Counted from the first letter of the stretch, positions 44,010 through 53,357 are shown. The stretch: 58,458 nucleotides of DNA from DAOUAT01 sp964551735 (GCA_964551735.1 CAZKEF010000034.1:1-58458), one strand, 5' to 3'. The notes: generated by a model not told the origin, from the sequence alone. Numbers and translations are program-made.

Positions 44010-46043
44010 CTACGCCTCGCCTTCTTTCTCAACCCAATCGCGCGTCTCGGTGGCGCCTAGCGGCTGTTCCAGCTTAGCGAACTCCCGCTGTGCGGCCCGC
44101 AGGAGATGGCGCATCTGCACCGCTTCCCCCGCATCCGCAGCCAGGAACGCCGCGTTGAGCGCGATGTTGCGGATGTTGCCGCCGGCCAGGTTGAGCCGCG
44201 CCAGCTTATCAACATCCAGGCCCTGGGTCGGCGTGGCGGCCGGAAACACCGTGCGCCAGATGCTGGCCCGCTCCGCCGCGGTCGGGAAGGGGAACTCGAT
44301 TACGAAGCGCAACCGACGCAGGAACGCCCCGTCCAGCGCGTCCTTCAGGTTGGTGGTCAGGATCGCCAGGCCGCGGTAGGCCTCCATGCGCTGCAGGAGA
44401 TAACTGACCTCAATGTTGGCGTGGCGGTCGTGGCTGTCCTTGACCTCGCTGCGCTTGCCGAACAATGCATCGGCCTCATCGAACAGCAGGATAGCGCCGC
44501 CCATCTCCGCGGCGTCGAACACCCGGCGCAGGTTCTTCTCGGTCTCGCCGATGTACTTGCTGACCACGGCACTCAGGTCGATCCGATAGAGGTCGAGCCG
44601 GAGCTCCCGCGCCAGCACCTCGGCGGCCATGGTCTTGCCGGTGCCGCTGGGGCCGGCGAAGAGCGCCGTGACGCCCTGGCCGCGCTTGCCCTTGCTGGCA
44701 AAGCCCCATTGTCCGTACACCCGGCCGCGCTGGCGCAGATGAACGGCGATCTCCCAGAGCACATCGAGCTGGCGCTCGGGCAAGATCAGGTCGTCCCAGG
44801 TGGCCGCGGCCTCGATGCGCTGCGCCAGGTCGTCCAACTGCGGCCGCGCTTGGGTGCGGCAGAAGTCCCAGAGCGTACCGGCGAAGGCCTCCGCATCGCG
44901 CGCCTGGCCCCCGCTTTGGCTGGTCAGCCGGCCCAGCGCGCCATCATAAGCCGCCAGGATGATCGGCGTGCTCAGGTCGAACTGGTTGACCAGCCGGTCA
45001 ATCTGGCCGTTCATGGATAGCCCCGCCTGCTCCACCAGGGCGTGCCAGATGGCCCGCTGCTCGTCGTTGGTGGGCTTGTCCACGTCGAAGGAGATCACCG
45101 GCCGCTGCCAGGGGCCGCGCCGTTCGCGGCTGGAGATGAACAAGGGGCCGGTCGCGCCCGTCTCGACCAAACGGGCAATGGCGCTCTCGCGCATCGCGTC
45201 GTGACGATCCGAGTCGTCGCAGTCGATCAGGAGGATAGTGTCGCTGAGCGCGGCCTCACGCTGCCACAGGCGCATGAGCTGGTCCAACTCGGCCGGAGCA
45301 GTGGGCACTGCAGCAGCCGGCATCAGGCTGACTTCCAGGCCCAGGAGTTGGGCCGCGGCCGCGGCGATGTCGCGCTTGCCGGCGTTGTCCGCGCCGACCA
45401 ACTGGATGGCAGGCAACACGTCCATCTCGGCCGCCCGCATCCATGTGGCGGCGATTTCTTGCGCGAGAGCCTGGTGTGAAGGCACGAGGGGGCCGGGATC
45501 CGGCAGGGCGCGCAACAGGCCGGCCAGGTCCTCGGCCAGGTGTGAAACACCCGCCAGGTAGTGCAGCACGCGTTCATCGACGCGCAGTGCGGCTCGGGTC
45601 AGGGTGCGCCCCGGCTCGACCCGGATCAGCCGCCAACGGCGCAGCGGCGCGTCCGGCGTCAGGGCTGACCAGTGCGCGCCCGGTAGGGCGGCCAAGGCCA
45701 GGCTGAAGGTCGGGTAGTTCTGCTGCGCGTCGCCGTGTGCGGCCGCACACAAGGCGGTAAACCGCGCGTCCAGCTCGATCCCGGCGCACAGCACCAACAG
45801 GTCGCGCTCGAAGGGCGAGAGGTCGAACAGGTCGGCTATCGTCTGCAGCGCCGGCGACGGGTCCATGGCCTCAGCCAGCTCGGTCTCGCGCTGATCCGGC
45901 CGTTGCGGCAGGGGCTGTTCGGCGGCACTGCCCTGGCCGGCACGCTCTGCGTGCGTCTCCAGGCGCTGGCGAACAACCTCCAAGGCCGTCGCCAGGTAGC
46001 ACTGGTTGGCTTGAGACCAGGTCATGGTCGTCGCTTCACTCAT
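44010..46043 (-). CDS. AAA+ ATPase of the eCIS (Pvc15 type)
   Basis: 677 residues. The C-terminal half is a AAA+ module with Walker A GPSGTGKTMAAEVL and Walker B ILLFDEADALFGKR, sensor 1 (LTTNLKDALD) and an arginine-finger region (LRRLRFVIEFPFP). The N-terminal half is an inactive winged or AAA-like domain (about 1-300). This ATPase is a hallmark of eCIS and is needed for loading effectors or for assembly. The ATG overlaps the DUF4255 stop (ATGA). Confidence 0.93.
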   Translation of the reverse strand: MSEATTMTWSQANQCYLATALEVVRQRLETHAERAGQGSAAEQPLPQRPDQRETELAEAMDPSPALQTIADLFDLSPFERDLLVLCAGIELDARFTALCAAAHGDAQQNYPTFSLALAALPGAHWSALTPDAPLRRWRLIRVEPGRTLTRAALRVDERVLHYLAGVSHLAEDLAGLLRALPDPGPLVPSHQALAQEIAATWMRAAEMDVLPAIQLVGADNAGKRDIAAAAAQLLGLEVSLMPAAAVPTAPAELDQLMRLWQREAALSDTILLIDCDDSDRHDAMRESAIARLVETGATGPLFISSRERRGPWQRPVISFDVDKPTNDEQRAIWHALVEQAGLSMNGQIDRLVNQFDLSTPIILAAYDGALGRLTSQSGGQARDAEAFAGTLWDFCRTQARPQLDDLAQRIEAAATWDDLILPERQLDVLWEIAVHLRQRGRVYGQWGFASKGKRGQGVTALFAGPSGTGKTMAAEVLARELRLDLYRIDLSAVVSKYIGETEKNLRRVFDAAEMGGAILLFDEADALFGKRSEVKDSHDRHANIEVSYLLQRMEAYRGLAILTTNLKDALDGAFLRRLRFVIEFPFPTAAERASIWRTVFPAATPTQGLDVDKLARLNLAGGNIRNIALNAAFLAADAGEAVQMRHLLRAAQREFAKLEQPLGATETRDWVEKEGEA

Positions 46044-47245
46044 GGGATTGTCACCGTCGGCCCGGCAAAGGCCTCATCCTGGGTGCCGTCCGGCGGGGGG
46101 GCCAGTGGGCTCTCGGCCCCGTCAATCTGCACCCGCACCAGATAGGTGCCCGGTTGAACAGCAGATGCATCGATGGTAAGCGTGTTCGTTTTAGCGGCCG
46201 GTTGCGTTACGGGCAGTGCATAAGCCTTGCGCGGCTGGGTGGACGTGACCTTGTCTACGCGCTCGTTGAGGAGCAAGAGGCCGCGCTGCTGGACCTGCAT
46301 GGCAGGCTGGATGTCCAGTGTGATCTGCCTGGATGCCGACAGGAAAGTGGCTGCTGTGATCAATGGCCGGAACACGAAGGCAGCCGTGTTCGAGGTGATG
46401 CCGTTGCCCGGATCGACGTTGACCGAGATGATGCCGGCTCCCAGGTCTGACGGCAGCTTGACCACGAGATCCGGGCCGGAGATTTCTGTTGCAACCGGTG
46501 TGGCGAGGCTGCCGAAGTGTGCCTTGACCCCGGCCACGGCCAGGTTTTGGCCCTTCAACCTGATTTCGGCGGTGGTGGGGTACACGAACTGGGGAACGAT
46601 CTGTTCGATCTGGGGGATCGCGCCTGGGATCGGACCATAGCTGGTGCGGTGCACCGGGAGAGCCGGTTGCGGGATCTCGTCCATGGCCTCGATCAGGACC
46701 ACTGAGGCCTGGTAGGCAATGGACAGATCATAGGGCGTCTGAAAGAAGACCGACCAGAGCCTCGACAGTTCGTCCAGGGTGAAGTGCATGGGCGAGAGCC
46801 GGATCAGTTCGAACGGCACCAGGTCCGTTTCTTTCAACAGCGAATCGCCTGGGATGCTCCCGCTTTGCCCGAGCGCACCCGTGATGTTGATTTGCGACAG
46901 CAACGGACGAGCGTGTAAGCGGCTGATCGTATGTCCCATCAAAATCTGCGGCACGAACCCCGGCCCATAGAAGGTGAGCATGTAATTGAGATCCAGACCG
47001 ATCACCGGGCGCTTGATGAGCCGGCCTTTGCTGTCTCGCGTCGGGGCGTCGGCGTTGCGCCAGTTGGGATTGACCGTCGCCTGGTACAGGAAGATGTTGA
47101 TCGAGGGCTCGTTGCGCTGCTGGTCGGCGCGGCGTTCCGGCCGGCCGATGAAGACCCGACTGCCGTTGACGGCAGTGGATGCTACCTCGACCAGTGTGCT
47201 GGCCAGGGCCGCGGTGACAACGGCAAGCGCGTTGGCGTTGCTCAT
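46040..47245 (-). CDS. DUF4255-type tube terminator/cap (Pvc16 type)
   Basis: 401 residues. The N-terminal 190 residues are DUF4255 (ALASTLVEVASTAVNGSRVF, PSINIFLYQATVNPNWRNAD, YMLTFYG), the cap protein that closes the tube and sheath at the distal end. The rest contains beta-sandwich, IPT/TIG-like strands (PTTAEIRLKGQNLAVAGVKA). It overlaps both neighbours by 4 nt. Confidence 0.92.
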   Translation of the reverse strand: MSNANALAVVTAALASTLVEVASTAVNGSRVFIGRPERRADQQRNEPSINIFLYQATVNPNWRNADAPTRDSKGRLIKRPVIGLDLNYMLTFYGPGFVPQILMGHTISRLHARPLLSQINITGALGQSGSIPGDSLLKETDLVPFELIRLSPMHFTLDELSRLWSVFFQTPYDLSIAYQASVVLIEAMDEIPQPALPVHRTSYGPIPGAIPQIEQIVPQFVYPTTAEIRLKGQNLAVAGVKAHFGSLATPVATEISGPDLVVKLPSDLGAGIISVNVDPGNGITSNTAAFVFRPLITAATFLSASRQITLDIQPAMQVQQRGLLLLNERVDKVTSTQPRKAYALPVTQPAAKTNTLTIDASAVQPGTYLVRVQIDGAESPLAPPPDGTQDEAFAGPTVTIP

Positions 47246-49632
47246 GGTCGTGCCCTCGCGGGTCGCTTGAGGTAGTCGTCCAGCGACAACCCCGGCCGCG
47301 GCCGGCTGGCCTGGCTCGTTGCAGGTGGATGGAGGGGCATCGAGCTGTGCACCTCGATGCGACCGATGGTCACCCGGATGGTGGGCAATGGCTCAGCCGG
47401 GGCCGGCTCCTGGGCCTGTGACGGACCCGAGGCCACGGTCCTGCTCGCGACCGCTGCAGGTGCTTCTGGCGCAGGCCGGATGATGGAGGGGGCCTGCGTT
47501 GTCCCGCTCGTGGCGGCGGGCGTGGCGAGACCATCTCCTGCTCTGAAAATGGATCGGTTCGTGGTAGCGACTTCAGTCGCCGTGGCCCGCGGCGAACGAC
47601 TGAAGTCGTTACTACGAACGTTTTCATCGGCCGTGGCGCCGCGCGCGGCATGGATATCTATCCTTGACATAGGCGCGTGGCGCAAGCTGCCAGCTTGCGT
47701 TACGTGCTCATCTGCCGTGGGCATCCCCGCTGAAGTCGCCCGTGGCATCTCACTCCCAGTTAGCGTCACATGTGCGACGCGCATCGCTGGTGCGGTGTTC
47801 GTTTCGCGACCGGCGATCAGAGGGGCGGATGCGGTAGGTTCCATACCTGGCGGCGCTGACACGGAGGGTCGCACCCCGGCCCGCGCACCGTGCGTCCCCG
47901 GCGCGACGGTTACCATCGTCGGCGCTGCCAGCTCGCGTGTCGCTGGCTTCGCGCCCTGCTCTGAGGTGGGGCTTGCGGCCTCTGCGGTGTGCCCGGAAAT
48001 GGCGTGGCGTGTTGCCTCGCCTGCCTGCGCCCGCATTGGGACCAACCCGGCGCGGCGGGTTCCTGCCGGCCAGATCTCGCTGCGCGTCGCCGGGGAGGCC
48101 TTCGCGGCCTCCAGAGGTGCGCGGGCCGAGAGCTTGGGAGTCGCGCGCGTTGCGGAGCCAGTAAGGGCTCTCGGTCCTGTCGCTTCGGGCATCGTCGCAC
48201 CGGAGCCCTCTGTCGTCGGGCTGCCGGAACGCGCTTCGATGGCGCTGTCGCGTGGCGAAGATTGCGTGGCAGCATCACGTTGCGGCTGGTCCGGTTGGCG
48301 GTCGCCGTGGACGGCGGTCGTCTCTCTGGTGTCGGCGCGCCGTCGCGGAGACACCGGAGCTGCCTGTGTCGCCCGTGCGCGTTCAGGATCTAACGAAGGG
48401 CCACCCTGCTTACGCTGGAGGGCTGCACTCACTTCGCTTGCCAGTGGGCGAGGCCGCGCTAAGTCCGGCGCCGGGACCAGCAGATGGCTGGATTCGGTAA
48501 TCCCGCTAGAACGTTCGGTATCTGCTGCTGCCGTGGTCACGGCCGGGAGCACCCTGTACGAAATACGTTCTGGCGGTCTCGCCGGGTCAGGATTGCTGAC
48601 TGCGGTCGATGGCGCGCCTGCTGCATCTGCGGCCGCAAGCACTCGCCGCTGCAGCGAGGCTTTGGCCGGTGGCATGGCAGTCACACTGCTTGCAGGGCCG
48701 CGTCCGGGCGTGCGATCCTCGTCAGTCATGGCGACAGGCGCGGGATGGGCATCTGCCCTGAAAACAGGACGCGGACGACGCAGACGACGCGGACTATGCG
48801 GATGAAATCCGGTCCTGTCCGCGTCGTCCGCGTTCCGGTTTTCATCGGCCGTGGCGGCGGACGCGGCATGGGCATCTGCCTGGAAAATGCCGACCGCCGA
48901 CTGCTGACCGCTGACCGTCGTCGCGTTTTCATCCGTAAGGGTCGTGGCACCGCGGGCAGCATGGGTATCCAGTCCGAAAACGGGACGCGGACTACGCTGA
49001 CGACGCGAAGGACGCGGATGGAATCTGAGCCTGTCCGCGTCCTCCGCGGCATCCGCGTCGTGCCCGAAAGTGCGGGGCAGGTTCTCCGCGTTCCGGTTTT
49101 CGTCTTCGTTTGTGTCGCCCGCGACATGGGGCGCTGCACGGGAAATGGCGCCGTCGCGCATCGCCTCGGGCGGGCTGTTTCGGTGAACGGGAGCGTGGCG
49201 GTCATCGGGCGCGAGGCTTGTCCGGGACCTGTCAAAGGCGTCTCCGGCGGCGCCAGGTGTTTCACCCGCGCCAGCGTCAGCGACGATCGGTTGGCTGATT
49301 ATGGATCGGTTCGAAGCCTCCGGATTGGCCGGGGCCCCGGGTCCGCCTGCAAACGCCGGCGCCTCAGCCTCCGGCCACGGCAAATACACCGTGTCACCGT
49401 CATAGTCGCCGAGGGGCAGCAGCGGCGGGATGATGTCCAGCGCATCCGGGGCGGCAGCCTCGGCCATCCCGGCCGGCCCAAACAACGGATCGCCCCCGTC
49501 GCCGCCGGCAGCCAGGCCATCGCCGGCGATAGGGGGCAGCGGGGCAAAGTGCGGCGCCAATAGCGGCTGGATCATTGGTGAAGCCGGGGGCGTCTGCGCT
49601 GCTGTCACGATGGCGGCCAGGAAATCGTTCAT
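47242..49632 (-). CDS. Long disordered eCIS protein, partly built of in-frame repeats
   Basis: 796 residues, almost entirely low-complexity (Ala/Pro/Arg/Thr-rich) apart from a short conserved start (MNDFLAAIVTAAQ) and a conserved-looking end (IRVTIGRIEVHSS...PGLSLDDYLKR), a tail motif I associate with a hypothetical component of eCIS loci. The middle (about 130-310 and 650-700) has near-duplicate stretches (ADENRNA...DADRTGFHP.. PRPVF). The DNA of these stretches matches extragenic repeat types (see findings). Because no coiled-coil tape-measure gene is seen, this could serve as ruler or scaffold; that is inference. It overlaps both neighbours by 4 nt. Confidence 0.7.
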   Translation of the reverse strand: MNDFLAAIVTAAQTPPASPMIQPLLAPHFAPLPPIAGDGLAAGGDGGDPLFGPAGMAEAAAPDALDIIPPLLPLGDYDGDTVYLPWPEAEAPAFAGGPGAPANPEASNRSIISQPIVADAGAGETPGAAGDAFDRSRTSLAPDDRHAPVHRNSPPEAMRDGAISRAAPHVAGDTNEDENRNAENLPRTFGHDADAAEDADRLRFHPRPSRRQRSPRPVFGLDTHAARGATTLTDENATTVSGQQSAVGIFQADAHAASAATADENRNADDADRTGFHPHSPRRLRRPRPVFRADAHPAPVAMTDEDRTPGRGPASSVTAMPPAKASLQRRVLAAADAAGAPSTAVSNPDPARPPERISYRVLPAVTTAAADTERSSGITESSHLLVPAPDLARPRPLASEVSAALQRKQGGPSLDPERARATQAAPVSPRRRADTRETTAVHGDRQPDQPQRDAATQSSPRDSAIEARSGSPTTEGSGATMPEATGPRALTGSATRATPKLSARAPLEAAKASPATRSEIWPAGTRRAGLVPMRAQAGEATRHAISGHTAEAASPTSEQGAKPATRELAAPTMVTVAPGTHGARAGVRPSVSAPPGMEPTASAPLIAGRETNTAPAMRVAHVTLTGSEMPRATSAGMPTADEHVTQAGSLRHAPMSRIDIHAARGATADENVRSNDFSRSPRATATEVATTNRSIFRAGDGLATPAATSGTTQAPSIIRPAPEAPAAVASRTVASGPSQAQEPAPAEPLPTIRVTIGRIEVHSSMPLHPPATSQASRPRPGLSLDDYLKRPARARP

Positions 49633-50357
49633 TTGCCCACCAGGCCCAGGTAGAACTGGCGTCGAGCGGAGCTCAGCGCCAGGATATCGGCTTCACGCCA
49701 GCCATACGCGCGCGCCAGACGGTGCACCTCACCCAGCAGCCGCTGCGCGTAGGCGTTGATCTCGGTCCAGAAGTACGAGACGATATCGAACAGGGCGGCC
49801 CAGCCGTGCCCGCAGGCCGGGCAGCTCAGCCGGAAGCGCGGGCCGGCCTGGGGATCGCGTTCGCTCATGGCATCGGCCAACACCTTCACGATCGCATCGG
49901 GCAACGTCGCGGCCGCGACCGGTGTCTCATTCTGCCGGGCCGCCAGCACACAGCGCTGTATGAGCAAGCGTTGGGCTGCGTCCGGGTCCGGCACAGCGCT
50001 GACGGCCGCGAGGTCCAGGCTGTCGGGCAGGCGGAAGCGCACGTCCAACCCATCAACAGCCAGGGCGAACATCTGCTCCGCCGGTTCAGGCGACCGGAGC
50101 GATGGCGCGTCGATGGAGAATTCCAGCGCTTCGCGGCACTGAGGACATTCGGCGTATGCGTTCAACTGCGCGCCCAGCATCTGCTGGCGCAGCGCCAGGA
50201 GCCGGCCGTTGCGCTGCCCGATGGTGAGCGCGGCCAGTTGGTCTCGCGTCAACTCCGGGTACGCGAGCGCCAACAGCAGCAGCGCGCGATCCACCGGATG
50301 GCGATCGCGGCCAGCTTCCCACACGCGCACCAGGTCCAGGGCAGAGAGTGTGCGCAT
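49629..50357 (-). CDS. Zinc-ribbon-like eCIS protein
   Basis: About 242 residues with two CxxC pairs (ECPQC near 70 and SCPAC near 180) placed to make one zinc site, and a mainly helical rest (VDRALLLLALAYPELTRDQL). It occupies the place where T4 gp26/gp28-like or similar baseplate factors are found in eCIS loci, but I cannot name the family. AAGGA lies 9 nt before the ATG at 50357. Confidence 0.65.
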   Translation of the reverse strand: MRTLSALDLVRVWEAGRDRHPVDRALLLLALAYPELTRDQLAALTIGQRNGRLLALRQQMLGAQLNAYAECPQCREALEFSIDAPSLRSPEPAEQMFALAVDGLDVRFRLPDSLDLAAVSAVPDPDAAQRLLIQRCVLAARQNETPVAAATLPDAIVKVLADAMSERDPQAGPRFRLSCPACGHGWAALFDIVSYFWTEINAYAQRLLGEVHRLARAYGWREADILALSSARRQFYLGLVGK

Positions 50358-50388
50358 CACACGCGTCCTTCAGTGTGGCAGGCAAGCC

Positions 50389-50919
50389 TTACGACGGCAG
50401 CACATAGCTCGGTTCCGTCGGCTCAGCCACCGACGTGTCGCGCTCCCACCCTTCATGCTGCAGCGTGATGGATTGGATCGCGACCGCGTTGCCGCCGGAA
50501 TCCAGCTCGGGCAGCGCCGTGAACTCCGACACCCAGCAGCGGTGAACGTTGTACGCGACCACCTTCTGCCCGGCCTCGTTGTACAGCTCGATGATGATGT
50601 CCTTGCGGAAGTCCTTGAGCGAGACCTCCTGGCCGGCCGCGTTGCCGTAGGCCCAGACCTTGTTGGCCCACTGCTCGAAATCCTTATCGTGCGTGACCCC
50701 GCGTTCCAGTGAGATCGGGCCGTAGTCGGTTTGGCCCGGCGATTTGCGGCTGCTGCTGGGGTCGCCTCCCTCGCGGTGGCTCACGACCTGCGTGGTGCGC
50801 GTCAGGCCGCCCACCTTGCTGATGCCGGCCACATACTTGTTGTCCCATTTGACGCGAAATTTGAAGTTCTTGTACGGATCATAGCGGTATGTGTTGACCG
50901 TGAACTCTGGAGCAGGCAT
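50389..50919 (-). CDS. Inner tube protein (Pvc1/gp19 type)
   Basis: 176 residues of the contractile tail-tube family: NFKFRVKWDNKYVAGISKV, SPGQTDYGPISLERGVTHDK and the C-terminal ...IQSITLQHEGWERD. It polymerises into hexameric rings making the inner tube. A GGAGG box lies just before the ATG. It stands 24 nt after the preceding small gene in the same transcript. No second tube-family gene was found, unlike clusters with Pvc1 and Pvc5. Confidence 0.93.
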   Translation of the reverse strand: MPAPEFTVNTYRYDPYKNFKFRVKWDNKYVAGISKVGGLTRTTQVVSHREGGDPSSSRKSPGQTDYGPISLERGVTHDKDFEQWANKVWAYGNAAGQEVSLKDFRKDIIIELYNEAGQKVVAYNVHRCWVSEFTALPELDSGGNAVAIQSITLQHEGWERDTSVAEPTEPSYVLPS

Positions 50920-50943
50920 GCTTCCTCCTTATTGGTTCGAAGA

Positions 50944-51381
50944 TTACTCGGTTTTCTTCTCCGTCTTAGTCGCTGCCGCCCGGCAGACCAGTACATTCAC
51001 GGTGATGGGATCGGTGAATGTGCTCGTGAACGTCAGGCCGGTCCAATCCTGCGCGATGCTGTCCAGGGCCGCCTGGCCCGTCACCACCAGCGCGTCGTCT
51101 AGCTGGATGTTTTGGCTGCTGACGGCGGCGCCATCGATCTTTGTGAATTTGAAGCTCACCTTTGCATTGTCATCTTTTGGGTCGCTGTATGCACTGGCGG
51201 TGACCACCAGGTATCTTGCCAGGCCGGGAGCGGGCTGCACCTGGATGGTCTTCTCTCCATCGTTTTTGGTCAGATCAAGGCTCGCCTTGTCGTACGCGTC
51301 CGCCGTGACCTGGTTGGCCGCGCTGATCCCAGGCCCACCGTCAATCTTCAACTGCATCATCCAATTGACTTTTTCTGCCAT
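50944..51381 (-). CDS. Small beta-rich protein between sheath and tube genes
   Basis: 145 residues, beta-rich (RYLVVTASAYS, AKVSFKFTKID), with a Lys/Glu tail. The family was not recognised. The position between sheath and tube suggests a structural or accessory role, such as a minor tube or collar component. GGAGAG precedes the ATG by 6 nt. Confidence 0.6.
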   Translation of the reverse strand: MAEKVNWMMQLKIDGGPGISAANQVTADAYDKASLDLTKNDGEKTIQVQPAPGLARYLVVTASAYSDPKDDNAKVSFKFTKIDGAAVSSQNIQLDDALVVTGQAALDSIAQDWTGLTFTSTFTDPITVNVLVCRAAATKTEKKTE

Positions 51382-51419
51382 GATGTTCTCTCCTTAGCGC
51401 CCGTGCTCAGGGCTGCTGC

Positions 51420-53087
51420 TCATGTCGCGATGTTGCCGGCGATCTGCTGGATGTAGATCACGACGAACTCGGAGGGTTTCAGCGGCGCAAAGCCGACGAC
51501 GATGTTGACGATCCCCCGGTCAATGTCGGCCTGGGTCGTGGTGGTGCTGTCGCACTGGACGAAGTAGGCGTCCTTGGGCGATTGGCCCTGGAACGCGCCC
51601 TGCCGGAACAGTCCTTGCATGAACGCGCCGATGTTCAGCCGCAAGGCCGACCAGAGCGGCTCGTCGTTGGGCTCGAAGACCGCCCACTGGGAGCTGCGGT
51701 AGAGCGTTTCCTCGATCCACAGGGCCGTGCGCCGCACCGGCAGATACTTCCACTGCGACGACAGCCGGTCGTCTCCGACCATGGTGCGCGCGCCCCAAAC
51801 GATATTACCGGCCGCGGGTAGGGTGCGCAGGCAGTTGATGCCCAAGGGGTTCAGCTCGCCGTTCTCTGCATCGGTCAGAGGCACGGTCAACGACGCCACG
51901 CCGGCCATGGTTGCCTCGAGCCCCGCCGGCGCCTTCCACACGCCCCGCTGCCGATCGGTGCGCGCGATGATGCCCGCTATCGTGCCGCTGGGCACGAACG
52001 TCTCGATCTGGTTCTGGTGCAGCGGGTTGGCTTTCCTGATGCGCGGGAAGTAGATGGCGGCGTTCGCGCTGGGGCCCAGGCCGCTGATCGGCACGCCATC
52101 TCGGGCGTCGTTCTTGTGGGTCCATCCGGAAGGCGGATCCACCAGCAGGATGGCGCGTTTGCGCTCGCAGTAAGCCAGCGCTGTGGTTAGCACTGGGTCG
52201 GTGGGCGTGGTTCCGTTGTCCGTGTCGGGGGGGATTACCAACAGGTTGAAGATGTCGGCCTTCTCCAGTGCGTAGATACCGGTTTTCCTGACTTCATCGC
52301 CGGTGTAATCGGTCGGTTGCAGCGCGCCGCCATCACCGCCGCTGTTGGCATCCGCCGGAGTGAAGCCGCCAGCGTTGTCATCATCCCACCAGGGCTTGTT
52401 TGACTTGGGCAGGGTGCCGCTGGGGTTCGGCTTGAACGCCCACGGCGCTTTGGGGTCAACGGACACCAGGCTCGATTCATGCTCCAGCACCTTGGCGATG
52501 GTGCGCACGCCGGTGTTCACAGTGATGTTGGTCAGTTTCTCGGTGGCGCCGCTGTCGCCGTCGTACACGTACAGGTTGAAGAGCTCCATCGGATCAGCCA
52601 CGCCCAGCGGCTTGGCCACGTTCTCCGCGACCAGCTTGTAGGTGGCATAGGTAGGATCGGTGGGATCGGTGGTGTTCGTGTTGGGGGGCAGCACGTACTC
52701 CACCCGGACGCGGAGCTTGTTGCCCCAGGCGCCTTTGGACTTGGCCTGCAGCTTATTCGTGCCGCCGTTTCCCGGCACGGTGAGGGTTGCGGCCGTCGCG
52801 CCGTTGTGCAGCCTGACGATCACCGCATCGCTGCCGCCGTTGAGGAAGAAATCGTTGACCGCGTAGCCCAGGGGGCTATCGGCCCACAAGCCGCCGAAGA
52901 TACTCTGGAAGTCGCCGAAGCTGTGGATGAGCTCAGGCCCATCACCGCCGAGGCTACCATCGGGGCCGCGTTTTGCACGGCCGACAAACGCCGTTGTGGA
53001 GGTAGCAACCGGTGTCACGGTGTGCACCGGGCTTTCCACTTCCTGGATATACACGCCAGGATAGGTCACTTGGGGGGCAACGGGCAT
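51420..53087 (-). CDS. Contractile sheath protein
   Basis: 555 residues. The N-terminus (YPGVYIQEVESPVHTVTPVA, STTAFVGRA) and the C-terminal region (GINCLRTLPAAGNIVWGART and the last ...VGFAPLKPSEFVVIYIQQIAG) are diagnostic of phage-tail-like sheath proteins. It forms the contracting outer tube. AAAGGAG lies 7 nt before the ATG. It is the first gene of the operon; only one sheath gene is present, where Photorhabdus-type clusters have up to three. Confidence 0.96.
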   Translation of the reverse strand: MPVAPQVTYPGVYIQEVESPVHTVTPVATSTTAFVGRAKRGPDGSLGGDGPELIHSFGDFQSIFGGLWADSPLGYAVNDFFLNGGSDAVIVRLHNGATAATLTVPGNGGTNKLQAKSKGAWGNKLRVRVEYVLPPNTNTTDPTDPTYATYKLVAENVAKPLGVADPMELFNLYVYDGDSGATEKLTNITVNTGVRTIAKVLEHESSLVSVDPKAPWAFKPNPSGTLPKSNKPWWDDDNAGGFTPADANSGGDGGALQPTDYTGDEVRKTGIYALEKADIFNLLVIPPDTDNGTTPTDPVLTTALAYCERKRAILLVDPPSGWTHKNDARDGVPISGLGPSANAAIYFPRIRKANPLHQNQIETFVPSGTIAGIIARTDRQRGVWKAPAGLEATMAGVASLTVPLTDAENGELNPLGINCLRTLPAAGNIVWGARTMVGDDRLSSQWKYLPVRRTALWIEETLYRSSQWAVFEPNDEPLWSALRLNIGAFMQGLFRQGAFQGQSPKDAYFVQCDSTTTTQADIDRGIVNIVVGFAPLKPSEFVVIYIQQIAGNIAT

Positions 53088-53185
53088 TGGTAATCTCCTT
53101 TCAACAGAAGTCAGGCTACCGGGAAAGCAACGTTCGTACCGATCATCTCATCTTATATTGCCTCGCGGGGATTGAAACAGGGCGG

Positions 53186-53214
53186 ACTATACACTTAAAT
53201 TGAAGGCGTGTCAA
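53186..53214 (-). promoter_or_regulatory. Promoter of the eCIS operon
   Basis: On the - strand: TTGACA (53209-53214), 17-nt spacer, TATAGT (53186-53191). Transcription would start near 53178 and leave a leader of about 90 nt before the sheath gene. The AT-rich stretch 53215-53275 just upstream may act as an UP element or a protein site. The same -35/-10 pair precedes the STAND/CHAT operon. Confidence 0.8.
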
Positions 53215-53357
53215 ATACAAAGCTATATCAATTATAGTATTAGTATTATACAAAAAATAGACAAGCTGCCTTCGCGGGCGATAGCTGCAGCAACTCGCCG
53301 CACGCCATCACCTCACGCGGCCCCCGGTACAGAAGGTCTCCCGAACGATACAGACGC

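Noticed and set aside
48484..49563. A 359-codon + strand frame opposite the disordered eCIS protein.
   Set aside because: Both strands are open because of repeats and high GC. The - strand frame overlaps its neighbours by 4 nt at each end and has conserved termini, so it is the real gene.
53156..53178. GCCTCGCGGGGATTGAAAC resembles the end of a CRISPR repeat.
   Set aside because: Only one copy is present, with no spacer-repeat spacing and no cas genes nearby. It lies in the eCIS leader and is most likely coincidence or a tiny relic.
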